Shown here: piece after piece, positions 1 to 11,181 of the stretch | Layout of the letters: each line of letters begins with the position of its first letter | Numbering within the stretch: position 1 is the first letter of the stretch | Source: Tethya wilhelma | Taxonomy: Eukaryota > Porifera > Demospongiae > Tethyida > Tethyidae | Assembly (NCBI GenBank): GCA_964030475.1 | Contig: CAXIPT010000003.1 | Location: 6,640,511 to 6,704,510 of the forward strand | Direction: 5' to 3' | Length of the DNA stretch: 64,000 nucleotides | Notes under the pieces: generated by a model | Databases searched by the model: none | What the model saw: only the letters and a program-made list of their open reading frames with translations | Told to the model about the DNA's origin: nothing | Program-made: the position numbers and the translations under genes

Positions 1-381
1 AGAAGGTCTGGTCAGAGTCGCCAGGTTTTTGTGAAACTTTGGAATGTAATTTACCTGACGTCACGTACTTGGCACGTGACAATTTACAGTTATGAATAAA
101 ATGTGAACACTCACATTGAGCCTAGAAACTCTAGCATAGCTTGAAACATCTTGACGATTGTTGCTTTCTACAGTAGCGCAGCTAATTTGAGGTATTTGGC
201 AGTAGCGGGCTTGAAATCAAAGCTTCATTTTCTAACTAGCGACCTTTGAACCTTAGTTTGCATCCGGTCACGAGTACAAAACGTCACTAAATCCAATTAT
301 TACAAAATACAGCGATCTGATTGGTACTGCCAGCATTCCGGCAGAGCGCACAAAAACCTGGCGACTCTGACCAGACCTTCT
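1..381. mobile_element. MITE-like element with 33-bp terminal inverted repeats
   Basis: The first 33 bases of the window are the exact reverse complement of 349-381. The arms begin AGAAGGTCTGGTCAGAG and the 315-bp centre has no convincing reading frame. This is the layout of a small non-autonomous DNA transposon. A second stretch beginning with the same AGAAGGTCTGG starts at 433, so the family is repeated locally. A target-site duplication cannot be judged because the left arm sits on the window edge. Superfamily unknown. Confidence 0.7.
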
Positions 382-3113
382 TTTTCCTTTTCTCCCCTCC
401 TCTTTCCCCTCCTTCCTACTCCACCCACAAAGAAGGTCTGGCCCGCGAGACTAGGTATCACCCAGGTTCGGTATACGTGAGGCCTGCAGAATGGATCAGT
501 GATTCACTCAAATCCAGGCCCATTCAACCATACAGTATGTAGTGTATAATATCTGTGGTTCAACCAGAACATTGCGTTCACGAGGCTAACGAGAAAGTGA
601 CAATGATCGCGCAAATGGTCTGGCCTGTAAAAATTAAATGGCTGTGTCTACTGCACCGGCTCCGTAAACTAAAGCTAAATATATTTCAGTCAATGGTGCC
701 GGTTCTTTAATACAGCACCGGCAGAATCCGGATACTGTATATTACGTAACTCTGCAATACAAAAGCAATAGGAAAGTATACGGACTGCCGGCACAGCGAA
801 AATTTAAAACCTGCGCGCGAAATAAACCACCTTCCCTGCGCGCTATGTTTTATTGCCGCGCTTAGCATCATAGCGGGAGGACCTGGTTTATGAGGCTGGG
901 TTAGATCTATATGGTAGGTAGATAGGTAAAATTTTATTTTTCAACAGGAATGCTGTATCTGCATTCACTGCAGGTTTTCAGACAGGTCCTGAGTTAGATT
1001 AATACTTACGCTAGCACACAAAATGATAGTTACCATATTGTAAAAAAAAAAGTATTGGGTAGTACTGTCTGTTTGCTGATAGCTCAATGTACAAATTTGC
1101 ACCCATATGTATTCATATGATCTCTTGTAGAATTCTGTTTGTAATTGGTCAATATGAAACCTATAGTTAAAACTGCAAGATTATCTTGAATTGAATTCAT
1201 GCCGTTTATAGTACCCAGTTATTATAGTGGGATTAATGTCCTCCCCTCCGCTTAAATTCTCTCCTAAAAGCTCAAGGAGATATAAAAGACCTTTTCTATC
1301 TTAGCAAAACTTAAAAAGTATGTTATAGATCATAGTGATCTTGTGTTTATTACTCCTGTGAGGCAAGGTATGAGTGCACTATTACTTTACAGCAATCAAG
1401 ATAATTATTGAGTTGCTGAAAGACCAACAAGTAAGAACAGCATGCAGCAAGGCACACATTCTAAAAAAATGACTCATCAATAATTAACACATGCACAAAC
1501 AATGTAGAGTCTAGTTATAGAATACATGACATTGTACGTTTGATAATGTTTGACTTGGAATGAATAATAAAGGAACAACATGTAGGAGTGGCCCACATAG
1601 CACACTGCCACTCTGTTTGTTCATACACATAAAGTTGGAGTGCCACTGTGCTATTAAGCTACTAGACTATAGGTGGAATGCAGAACTTCAATTCTTGAGT
1701 CACAGTCAGACTCCTCCACACAATTTCAAGTTTCTTCGATGTCTTTTCTCCTCAGGTCCACTTGTAGGGTCAGGTAAATTCTGCTGGCATTTTTTCTAGC
1801 AAAATAGGTATAGCTGAAAGCAATGAGAAAAACTGGCATATAACCTATAGCATCTAAATGATCATTATTCTAGCATGCATCTGAATGTCACTGAGTGGCA
1901 GTGTGTTTATTCGAGCAATTTGACTATTAGTAGGTTGGAGGACAAAGTTGGAACTGCCTATAATATTATATGCTTCAGTACACACTATGGTAGCTATAGA
2001 CTACATGTAGCTTTTCCTTTTTTGTTTGGGTTAATTTTGTAGTTGTTGCCCGTGTTTGCTTTATCAGCAAGAGTGCAAAACTAATGGTTTTATGTCCTTA
2101 TAATTAGTACAGTATAAGGGCAATCAATGCCATGAGTATGGTTTTATCTATTTTGCCTACTATTGTTGTTTAATAATTTCCATTTCATCAAGAAACTCAT
2201 TGTTTACGAAATGCATTAGCATAATTGAAGCAAAATAGGTAGAGTTTGGGAAAGCAAAATAGGTGTTCTTTCAGTAACAAGAGAAAAGAAAAATATAGGC
2301 AGGAAAAAAAAAGTATAATTTACTTGGGCCTATCCACTTGTGTATAAAGATAGAACTATACTATTATACAGCAATCCATCATTCTTTGCCATAATAAGCG
2401 AGATCAATTGCTTGGTCTTAATTTTTCTGGTTGTAATGGCTTTCCTAGCCATCAGTGACTCCTCATTATGATGGGTATACATTCATCCTGCATGTTGTTG
2501 TCTAGGACTGGAGACCTTTTAGCCTGCTCAGTCCACAGTTTGTGCTACATTGGACTTGTTAATTTTTATTTTTGCATGTAGAGAAGTCAATAACAGTTCA
2601 AATTGATGACCAACATTCCAGTTCTCTTACTGAGAGGTTTAATTATAGCTAGTTTGATTATGGTCTATGTTTGCATCAGGAGGGAGACGTTAATCTTTAT
2701 AAGACATTATTGCTTATTCAATAGCATCCCCACAGGACGGATTTCTATGGGGTAATGCATCCCCCCGGACGTGAACCGTTACACAATTGCGTCCTACCGG
2801 ATGCAATTCGGGGAGGAAATGAATGATTAGGACACTGGGGATATTCTGTAAGAATTTTTTCGGTGGGGTAATTTTGTAAACACACCTAAAAGGATAGTTA
2901 CCTATTTTTCCAGTAATTGAGTAAGAAGCACCAGGAATAATGGAACGTTTTGCTAGAGTCTAGATTCAAGTGAAACCTTTTCAAGCCATTTATATAGGCT
3001 ACCTCGAAGTTAGTTACTGCTGTCCAGAATTACCCCACATGCGAAATTACCCCAGTTTACCTTAACACTTAATTACCATAAAAGATAATTGTCAACTGTC
3101 CGCTTTGTTTTCA
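382..3113. other. Non-coding stretch upstream of the ZNFX1-like gene
   Basis: No reading frame here has support. It holds a pyrimidine-rich run (380-420), a second AGAAGGTCTGG repeat end near 433, and near 880-895 a stretch ending in the GGTTTATGAGGCT motif seen in foldback elements elsewhere in the window. A good 3' splice site (TTGTTTTCAG) ends at 3114, just before the ZNFX1 start, so a 5' UTR intron and the promoter probably lie in this stretch; I could not place the upstream exon. Short open frames at 321-542 and 1560-1799 look like chance. Confidence 0.5.
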
Positions 3114-3137
3114 GTGTAGGATTAGAAGACTTCAGTG

Positions 3138-6100
3138 ATGTCAAAGCAAGACAAGCTTCTTAGTGAAGCTAAGTATCTTGGTGGTAGGATCAAACACCGC
3201 CATCTTCACAGTGCAGGTGGGCAGAGACCATCAGATAGCATAGCGTATCCAAAGGCTCAACATGATTTACAATCAATAGCAAGTGGCAGTGGGAATTCAA
3301 ATACTATAGGGACGAGTATAGTTGAAACAGTGGGCATTAAGCAGAATGGTAGACCAAAATACCGCAAACGTTTTTCTGAGAGCAAAGAAACTGGTAATAT
3401 TGATTCTGTTGAACTATTACTCAGAAAAAAAGAAGAGCCTTCCATTCAAATGTACAGGAAAAAACAGCCAACGATTGGCCACCGTGCTAGTCAGTCTAGA
3501 CTCAGGAATAGCAAACCTTCAGCCAGTGAGAAAGTGACTTTCAATGACGGGCAAATAGCAACTGTAAAGCCTTATAGTCACCGAAAGCATGCATCCCGTA
3601 GTACACATAGTCAGGCTACACATCAACACAAAGAGGGGAAACCTGAAAGAGAACACTGGAGCATCCAAGCAATGCCCATGGGGGAGCTGAAGTCCTTATG
3701 TAAGATCAGAGATTCAAATGAATTGGTCAATCAGCTGTTTGACAAGTTGAAAAGCTTTCAAAGAACACTGCAGCTCTCTGACAAGCTTGATGACAGTGGT
3801 GTCATGGATGGCATCATTTATGTCTTAATGAAAGTCTCACAGTGTTTGAAAATGAGTAGAATATACTCTGAGCAGAATGAATGCAAATCCAGAGCAATCC
3901 AAATTCTTGGAGAAGTTGTAAGTACCCGCTGTAGACAATTTCAGTTTCGCTTGTCAATTTACGTTAAACGAGATCTAGTTGATACTTCAACTGTCCGGCA
4001 GCCATCCCAGTCACAGCGCAAACATCCACCAATGACATCACATGCCTACTGTAGCTCTTTTGCCAAAACTAATAGCATATGCGTGCTTTTTAGATCCTTG
4101 CTTGAGATTACTCCAGAGTCTTCATGGAGTGTGCTTCCAGTCACTGAGCTTGTAAGCTTCATTCGAAATTCCCCAGACCATTATGATCTACTTGAAGAAG
4201 CAGAGAGCATTTTAGCCCTCTGGGAAGATATTCGTGCAGAGCAGTTGCATAGAGTACCTAAAAAGAAATGGCAACAGATTGAAGCTGACTGGGACAATTC
4301 TGAGTATAGGGAAGAGCAAATCTTACCTGAGTGGGAAGAAGTTTGCTTGCCAGACCCTCCACACCGGCTCCGACCCAACATCACCAAGGGTAGTTACACT
4401 GACTGGATGCACTACTATGACGTACAATTTCGTCTTCTAAGAGAAGATTTTGTTGCTCCTCTACGAAAGGGAATCTGTGAGTACATCCAAGGAACTCGAG
4501 GTAGAAAATTACAGAATGTGAAAGTTTACAAGAATGTAGCAATATGTGAGCCTCTTTTCACTAAAGATGGTGTATGTTACGAAGTTCAGTTTGATGTCTC
4601 TCGACTGACTAGATGTAGATGGGAGCATTCTAAGCGACTTATTTTTGGTTCTCTCCTCTGCCTCTCCCCAGATGAGTTTAAAACAACAATATTCTTTGCT
4701 ACTGTTGCAAATAGACAACCAGAAGAGCTGAAAAAAGGTAGGCTTCAAATTCGATTTGAAGGAGGAAAAACAAAGACATCAATGCTTACATTTTGTGGCA
4801 GATCAACATTGTTCATTATGGTGGAATCAATGGCCTACTTTGAAGCTAGTCGTCACATTTTGCACAGTCTTCAAACAGCTGAGGTTGCAACAATGCCCTT
4901 CTCTCAATATCTAGTTCATAACCAATGTGAGCAAGTATCTATGCCCAAGTATTTAGACACAGAGGCTAATATTGAGTACAATCTTAGCTTTTTGCAGAGT
5001 CAACCTGCCGTTGACAACCTCTCTTATTCAAGATTCCTTGAGAGTTTAGAGTTTCAAAAAAGGCTCAAATTTGATATCAGAAGAAAATTTTTATGGCCCT
5101 GTGCAGATGAAATAGAACTTGATGAATCTCAACTAAAAGCAATTCGCATGGCCTTAACTCAAGAAATAGCTGTTATTCAAGGTCCACCAGGAACAGGGAA
5201 AACATACGTTGGCCTAAAGATTGTTGAAGCTCTATTAAAGAATCGAAGTGTTTGGGATCCAAAGAACGAATCCCCAATTCTTGTAATGTGCTTTACAAAC
5301 CATGCTCTCGATCAATTTCTTGAAGGAATAGTAAAGAACTCTGATGAAAGAAAAATTGTGCGAATCGGTGGAAGATGCCAGAATGATCACATTCAACAGT
5401 TTAGCATTGACAAGATCAGACGACGGGTTCATTTGCCAAATGAAGTGTTCACTAACATGATACAATGTAGAGATGCAGTGTCTTCAGCCTCAGATAGTTT
5501 GATACATTCTGACCTTAAGACTTATTTTCTTTCCAAGAAAATTTATCTGCCTCTTGACAAACTTAATAGTGATGGCAATATTGTAGGCATCAAACACCAC
5601 TATCAACTGTTTGAAAAAACAGAATTGCCAGAAGAGAGACAGTTTGCCATGGAGATATGGCTAGGAATGTTCAGAATCCACGAAGTACAATATACCTTGA
5701 ACGGTTCAACTCCTGGTGTTATTAACACTCAAATGAATGATAGTGCTGCTGACCCATCTAACCGAAGTCTAGATAGAGCTGCTTCAAAGGAAGTAAACAT
5801 CTTGGCCAAACAGCAAGGAAATACCAAAGTATCTCCACCAGAAGCACATGTTGACTTTGTACCAGCTGCTTCAAGTACACATCGTGACTCAGATGTAGAA
5901 AGTGAAGAGATAAGTGATGAAGATGAAGAACTCATTGACATACAAGGTGAAGCCGGTATTGAACAAGAAACCCGTGTGTCAACTGATAATTATTTTCAAG
6001 CAAAGAGACTTGAGCATTCACAACTTGAAGATAATAAATTTGGTTATGAATTTGTACCTAACACTGTTGACCTACATGAACCTATGGCTATTTCAAATGC

Positions 6101-9100
6101 ATATAAGAGACCTTCAGACAGTGAGCCAAATAAAAAACAAATTAGTGCCAGTAATGAGCATATTGCAGCCTCTGACTATGAAACTGATGATGAAGAAGAA
6201 ACACACTCACTTAGACAAGCACCGCAATATATCAAAATCCGTCGAGTAGTTAAGGAACTTGATATAGCTGATATTGTCAACAAAGGACGACAGTATTCTC
6301 CAATGACAGAAAAAGAAGCAAACAGTGTAGCAAATATTTATAATCTCTCTCATGTTGATCGTTGGAGATTGTACAACTTTTGGGTTTCCTTGTATACCCA
6401 GCAGCAAGACGAACTTGTCGAAGGAAAACTAACGGAGTATGATGAATTATGCAAAAAGAGCTTACAGGCAAGAAAGGAAGCAGATCGATTTGCTTTAGAA
6501 ACAGCTGAGGTTATTGGAATGACCACAACAGGAGCAGCAAAATACCAACACATTCTTCACTTGGTCAAACCAAAGATTGTCATTGTTGAGGAAGCTGCGG
6601 AGGTCCTGGAATCTCACATTGTCTCTGCTCTCAATGCTGGCACACAACATCTGATTCTCATTGGAGATCACAAACAACTTCGACCGAAACCAAATGACTA
6701 TGATTTGGCAAAGAAATACCACTTGGACATCTCCCTGTTTGAACGTCTAGTGCAGAACAACTTTCCCCATGCAACTCTTGAGATTCAACACCGAATGAGA
6801 CCAGAAATAGCTCAGTTGGTGAAGCCTCACATCTACAAAACTTTGATAAACCACCATTCTGTGGAGCAATATGATCGTGTTAGAGGGGTTGAAAAGAACC
6901 TCTTCTTTATTCAGCATGAGCACCCTGAAACAGAAGATGAAAACCTTATCAGCCACTCAAATCGACATGAAGCACAGTACTTGACTTCCCTCTGTAAATA
7001 TTTACTACAACAGGGTTACAAGCCAAGTCAAATCACAATTCTTGTCACATATGCTGGCCAACTCCTTAAGATGAGAGCGCACATGCCAAAGAAAATCTTT
7101 GAAGGAGTTAGAGTGTGTACAGTAGACAACTTTCAAGGTGAAGAAAATGATATCATTCTCCTTTCTCTAGTTCGTAGTAATGAAGCTGACAACATTGGGT
7201 TCTTGAAAGAAGAAAACCGTGTGTGTGTTTCACTGTCTCGAGCTAAGATGGGCTTCTACTGCATTGGGAACATCAAGATGCTGAGGAATTATAATCCAGC
7301 GAAACCACCAATTTGGAAGTGTATCATGTCTGACATGGAATCAAAGGGCTACCTTGGTGATGCACTTCCTCTTGGTTGTACTAACCACCCTCAAAACAAA
7401 TTTACTGCTAAACTACCAGAAGATTTCTCCAAAAATTCTCCAGATGGAGGCTGCTTATTAGAGTGTACCTTCCGACTACCTTGTGGGCATGTGTGCATGT
7501 TAAAATGCCACATATTTGATCCTCAACATAAAACTTATGAGTGCAAGAAACCATGTACTAAATCTTGCTCTGAAGGACACCCCTGTCCCCAAAAGTGCCA
7601 TGAACAGTGCAAGCCCTGTAAAACGTATGTAAGAAAGAAAATGCCATCTTGTGGCCACATTCAAAAAATGAAATGCCATGAAGATCCATACAGTGTGTCC
7701 TGCATTTCTGATTGTGAGAAGACATGTAACAATGGTCACCCTTGCCTAAAACGATGCTCTGAAAGATGTGGTGTTTGTGAAATACAGGTGATAAAAACAA
7801 TTGTCGAGTGTGGTCACCAAGTGACCCTTCCATGTTACCGTCCTCCATTGCACAAAGAATGTGACAAACCATGTGAGAAGCTGCTATCCTGTGGACACCC
7901 CTGCAAACAGTTGTGCGGAGAATATTGCTCTCCTTCATCATGCCAGTTCCAAGTCGAACGATACTTGGAATGTGGTCACAAGATTAAAATACTTTGCAAT
8001 GAGTCGAACGACGAATTCACCTGTGACAAACCTTGTGAGAAGAAGCTCAAACCATGTGGTCATCCTTGCAAGGAAAAGTGTAGTCAGCCTTGTACTGCTA
8101 AGTGTACAATCCTAGTCAACAAAACATGGCCATGTGGACATAAAATGAAACGAAAGTGTTATCAGACTCAAAATCCTCTTGATTATCCCTGCAGAAAGAA
8201 GTGTGATAAAATGCTGTCATGCAGTCATCCATGCCCAGGTAAATGTGGAGATAACTGTTCAGAATTCACTTGTACTACTCTGGTTGACAAGCAACTGCAG
8301 TGTGGTCATGTTCAACAGGTACCCTGCTCATCTACAGAGGATCCTCCGTGTAAGATGCGATGTAGTTACACTCTGGCTTGTGGGCACAGATGTGATGGAG
8401 ATTGCTCAAAATGCACCTCTTCTAGAGTTCATACTCCTTGTAAGTATGGAGTGGGGTTAAAACGATTTTGTGGCCACAAAATCACTGCTCTATGCTTGGA
8501 CTTGAATGATTCTCATCCAGGAAAGCAAAAGCGATGTACTGCTTATTGTCCCCACAAGAAATGCTCTGATTCTCATAACTGCTCAACACCATGTGAGCCC
8601 TGTATTGAGCCATGTGCATGGAACTGCCCTCATTACCAATGCAACAAGCTATGCCATGAAGTCTGTGAGAGACCTCAGTGCAATGAAAGATGTATGAATC
8701 TTTTGAAATGTGGACATCAGTGTTATGGGTTGTGTGGTGAACCTTGCCTAGAAGTTTGCCCAGAATGCAAACGTAAAGACTTCAACAAGTATTTCAAACT
8801 AGAGCAACAAAATTTTGATCCAACTAATCTCTATATTCAACTGGGTTGTAAGCATATCTTTACTGTTCACTTTATGGATCAGATAGCCAGACAAAATGAT
8901 GGCAAAACTATATGTTATGTAACTCCTCTGCAGTGTCCTGCCTGTGATTATCCTTTGTGTTCAAGTTATCGTTACGGTAATGTTGTGAAGCAATCATACC
9001 AAGATGTAAATGCAGTAAGGGACAAGATAAGAATAATCAAGGAAGTAGAGAGTCATGAATTACCAGATGAACTTCTTGACATATCAGAGAGGCTGAAAAC

Positions 9101-9923
9101 AGTCCGTGCTGCTGATATGCAGAAGATTGCAACTGATTCTTTGGAACAAAAGCAACGTCAACTCCTCCAGAAAAAAGGTTGGTATACCACAATGACAAAA
9201 ATGCCAGGCTCAATGAAAGTTGTTCCACTCAGGTTCTATCGTTACAAACCCATCCCAGAAATTACGGAAGACCTCATAAAGCTTAAAAAACTGCTGGAGC
9301 ATCCTGGAAATGTATCTAGTCAAGAGCTGTTTTTGCTACATTGTCTAGTTAGTACACTAGAGCTTATCAGCATCTCAGTTGCTGAAGACCTGAAACGTGT
9401 TTCATTGGAAAATGTACTATGCTCTGAAGACATTATCAAACAGTTAGCTACTTTTGTCAACACTCTACTTACCATGAAAAAGGGATTCAACTCAAGATTA
9501 TCAGTACAAATTGTTAATGATCTCAAAAGCAAGTTCTACTACCTCTCTCTGATGGTGCAATACTGCTTTGCAAAGAAAGTGGAAGGGCTGACTATCAGTG
9601 CTTCACTTCATTCAGAATCTGACAAGTTTTTACGTTCGTGTACACAAAATCCTTTGCTCCAAGTTAATGCAGCAGATTATGCCATACATTCATCTTCCCT
9701 CTCCAAATGGTATATACGAATGAACGAGAGAGAATTTCCATCGTGCTTCCTGCAATTTGAGCGTTACTATCGCAATCCACCTATTCTCAAAGGTACTTGG
9801 TGTAAGTGTCCTAAAGGTCACTACTTCTGCACCCCTCCTATGATAACAGTTGCAAATGACCCACCCTGCCCAGAGTGTACACAAAGAGCCTCTAAAGGAG
9901 CTGTTGGTGTTAAATACTTCTAA
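3138..9923 (+). CDS. ZNFX1: ZNFX1-like superfamily 1 RNA helicase with NF-X1 zinc fingers
   Basis: The product has 2261 residues in one uninterrupted frame; human ZNFX1 has about 1918. Visible in order: a basic N-terminus; an all-helical region; a UPF1-type SF1 helicase with Walker A GPPGTGKT at about residue 682, motif II EEAAEV at about 1151, GDHKQLRP at about 1176, NFQGEE at about 1331 and the SLSRAK motif at about 1364; a Cys/His-rich array of NF-X1 zinc fingers (about 1430-1880); and a C-terminal GTWCKCPKGHYFC...CPEC module resembling the RZ-type finger of ZNFX1 and RNF213. A long acidic insertion (about 850-1060) separates helicase motifs I and II. In vertebrates ZNFX1 is an RNA-binding antiviral factor and in C. 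elegans a small-RNA inheritance factor; that role here is inferred. The ATG at 3138 is the first after an apparent 3' splice site ending at 3114. The next gene downstream is a partial copy. Confidence 0.93.
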   Translation: MSKQDKLLSEAKYLGGRIKHRHLHSAGGQRPSDSIAYPKAQHDLQSIASGSGNSNTIGTSIVETVGIKQNGRPKYRKRFSESKETGNIDSVELLLRKKEEPSIQMYRKKQPTIGHRASQSRLRNSKPSASEKVTFNDGQIATVKPYSHRKHASRSTHSQATHQHKEGKPEREHWSIQAMPMGELKSLCKIRDSNELVNQLFDKLKSFQRTLQLSDKLDDSGVMDGIIYVLMKVSQCLKMSRIYSEQNECKSRAIQILGEVVSTRCRQFQFRLSIYVKRDLVDTSTVRQPSQSQRKHPPMTSHAYCSSFAKTNSICVLFRSLLEITPESSWSVLPVTELVSFIRNSPDHYDLLEEAESILALWEDIRAEQLHRVPKKKWQQIEADWDNSEYREEQILPEWEEVCLPDPPHRLRPNITKGSYTDWMHYYDVQFRLLREDFVAPLRKGICEYIQGTRGRKLQNVKVYKNVAICEPLFTKDGVCYEVQFDVSRLTRCRWEHSKRLIFGSLLCLSPDEFKTTIFFATVANRQPEELKKGRLQIRFEGGKTKTSMLTFCGRSTLFIMVESMAYFEASRHILHSLQTAEVATMPFSQYLVHNQCEQVSMPKYLDTEANIEYNLSFLQSQPAVDNLSYSRFLESLEFQKRLKFDIRRKFLWPCADEIELDESQLKAIRMALTQEIAVIQGPPGTGKTYVGLKIVEALLKNRSVWDPKNESPILVMCFTNHALDQFLEGIVKNSDERKIVRIGGRCQNDHIQQFSIDKIRRRVHLPNEVFTNMIQCRDAVSSASDSLIHSDLKTYFLSKKIYLPLDKLNSDGNIVGIKHHYQLFEKTELPEERQFAMEIWLGMFRIHEVQYTLNGSTPGVINTQMNDSAADPSNRSLDRAASKEVNILAKQQGNTKVSPPEAHVDFVPAASSTHRDSDVESEEISDEDEELIDIQGEAGIEQETRVSTDNYFQAKRLEHSQLEDNKFGYEFVPNTVDLHEPMAISNAYKRPSDSEPNKKQISASNEHIAASDYETDDEEETHSLRQAPQYIKIRRVVKELDIADIVNKGRQYSPMTEKEANSVANIYNLSHVDRWRLYNFWVSLYTQQQDELVEGKLTEYDELCKKSLQARKEADRFALETAEVIGMTTTGAAKYQHILHLVKPKIVIVEEAAEVLESHIVSALNAGTQHLILIGDHKQLRPKPNDYDLAKKYHLDISLFERLVQNNFPHATLEIQHRMRPEIAQLVKPHIYKTLINHHSVEQYDRVRGVEKNLFFIQHEHPETEDENLISHSNRHEAQYLTSLCKYLLQQGYKPSQITILVTYAGQLLKMRAHMPKKIFEGVRVCTVDNFQGEENDIILLSLVRSNEADNIGFLKEENRVCVSLSRAKMGFYCIGNIKMLRNYNPAKPPIWKCIMSDMESKGYLGDALPLGCTNHPQNKFTAKLPEDFSKNSPDGGCLLECTFRLPCGHVCMLKCHIFDPQHKTYECKKPCTKSCSEGHPCPQKCHEQCKPCKTYVRKKMPSCGHIQKMKCHEDPYSVSCISDCEKTCNNGHPCLKRCSERCGVCEIQVIKTIVECGHQVTLPCYRPPLHKECDKPCEKLLSCGHPCKQLCGEYCSPSSCQFQVERYLECGHKIKILCNESNDEFTCDKPCEKKLKPCGHPCKEKCSQPCTAKCTILVNKTWPCGHKMKRKCYQTQNPLDYPCRKKCDKMLSCSHPCPGKCGDNCSEFTCTTLVDKQLQCGHVQQVPCSSTEDPPCKMRCSYTLACGHRCDGDCSKCTSSRVHTPCKYGVGLKRFCGHKITALCLDLNDSHPGKQKRCTAYCPHKKCSDSHNCSTPCEPCIEPCAWNCPHYQCNKLCHEVCERPQCNERCMNLLKCGHQCYGLCGEPCLEVCPECKRKDFNKYFKLEQQNFDPTNLYIQLGCKHIFTVHFMDQIARQNDGKTICYVTPLQCPACDYPLCSSYRYGNVVKQSYQDVNAVRDKIRIIKEVESHELPDELLDISERLKTVRAADMQKIATDSLEQKQRQLLQKKGWYTTMTKMPGSMKVVPLRFYRYKPIPEITEDLIKLKKLLEHPGNVSSQELFLLHCLVSTLELISISVAEDLKRVSLENVLCSEDIIKQLATFVNTLLTMKKGFNSRLSVQIVNDLKSKFYYLSLMVQYCFAKKVEGLTISASLHSESDKFLRSCTQNPLLQVNAADYAIHSSSLSKWYIRMNEREFPSCFLQFERYYRNPPILKGTWCKCPKGHYFCTPPMITVANDPPCPECTQRASKGAVGVKYF

Positions 9924-11181
9924 TGTAAAATTAATGCAAGATAAAGAAACACAGTAGATAATTGACACTATTATAGTTAGCATACATGCTGATCTTTGAC
10001 TAGTTGTACTATCTAAAAGGCTTTTGTTTGTTAATTGTTAGTTGTTATAAAGTTTGATTCTAGATCAATGATCATGACTAGTATTTTGTACTCATCTTTA
10101 CATGAACTTTACAAGCATATGTACATTATTATTATAATACTTATTTAGTCATAGTGCACTTGATAATTTTTTTGAAGTTTTTACTACTTGTTTAGTCATA
10201 TAGTGCACTTGACATTAATAGAAAAATGCATGGACTATAATATTATTCATGCAATTACAGCATAGATTACAGTGATCTCTGAACTCTTATAACTAGGAAA
10301 ATGCATGACATTGATAGGGGCGAGCCTGAGCGACATCATGCATTTTCATGAGTCTTAGGCTACTACTATGATGATGTGCATAGGTATCTGTTTGCAAGTC
10401 ATACATGTAAGATCACTAGAGTTGTAGCCTTGCCACACTTAATTGTTTCGTCCATACCAATATTGCGCAAAGAACATGATATTTCAGACTATGCATAGTA
10501 TTACTGTGCATAGCCTGACGTTGCATGCTACAATAAGGGGACAAGAAAGCTCAATTGCTCACTTTCAATCAATGGTCAAAGGTCACTAGCTAAAGAAAGC
10601 ACGTTTAGTTGGGTCAAAGGTCAAATTCTTTACCATCAAAGCTTTCCAAAATGGTGCGATCAAGGGTCAAGGCCTAAAAATTGGACCAATCAAATTTTTG
10701 ATTGTCCACCCCTTGCTACCTGCCCATGGCAGCACGGTGACTGTCCCATCTCATGCTGCTACTGTCTAAAGACTCCACTCAGCTACCATTGGGCACTAGT
10801 TGTGACACAAATGCAGTTCCAAAGTAGTCGATTATTGTCAGAAATTACGTACCAGAACATAACCATAGACATAGCAAACTTTATGCTTTTTATCTAGAGC
10901 TACACTAGCACACATACAATGATTAAAGGTGCTATTGCACGGAAGCGGCAACTTTTTGAAAAAATGGCCCAAAAATCAATACTGAAATTTCATTGGTTGA
11001 AAATACGTCATTGGAATGCAATTTGCGCTCCTATTTTCGCGTTGACTCCAACGTACGCATAATTTTTCTTTGTGACCACGTGGCAAGTTACAGCTACCTG
11101 ACATACTTATACGCTTAGACTTACACTCATCTAGCTTCTTTTTTCCCCGTTCCTTCTCTTGGTGCGCTTCTACTGCTCGTC
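9924..11181. other. Intergenic DNA between the two ZNFX1-like genes
   Basis: No gene seen. There is a near-direct repeat containing TTTAGTCATA and TAGTGCACTTGA at 10146-10165 and 10192-10213. A small foldback at about 10297-10349 has GAAAATGCATGA-type arms around GAGCCTGAGCGACATC. The promoter of the second gene should be in the last few hundred bases. Confidence 0.4.

Noticed and set aside
1560..1799. 79-residue plus-strand frame upstream of ZNFX1
   Set aside because: Amino-acid composition looks random and there is no splice context or conserved motif.
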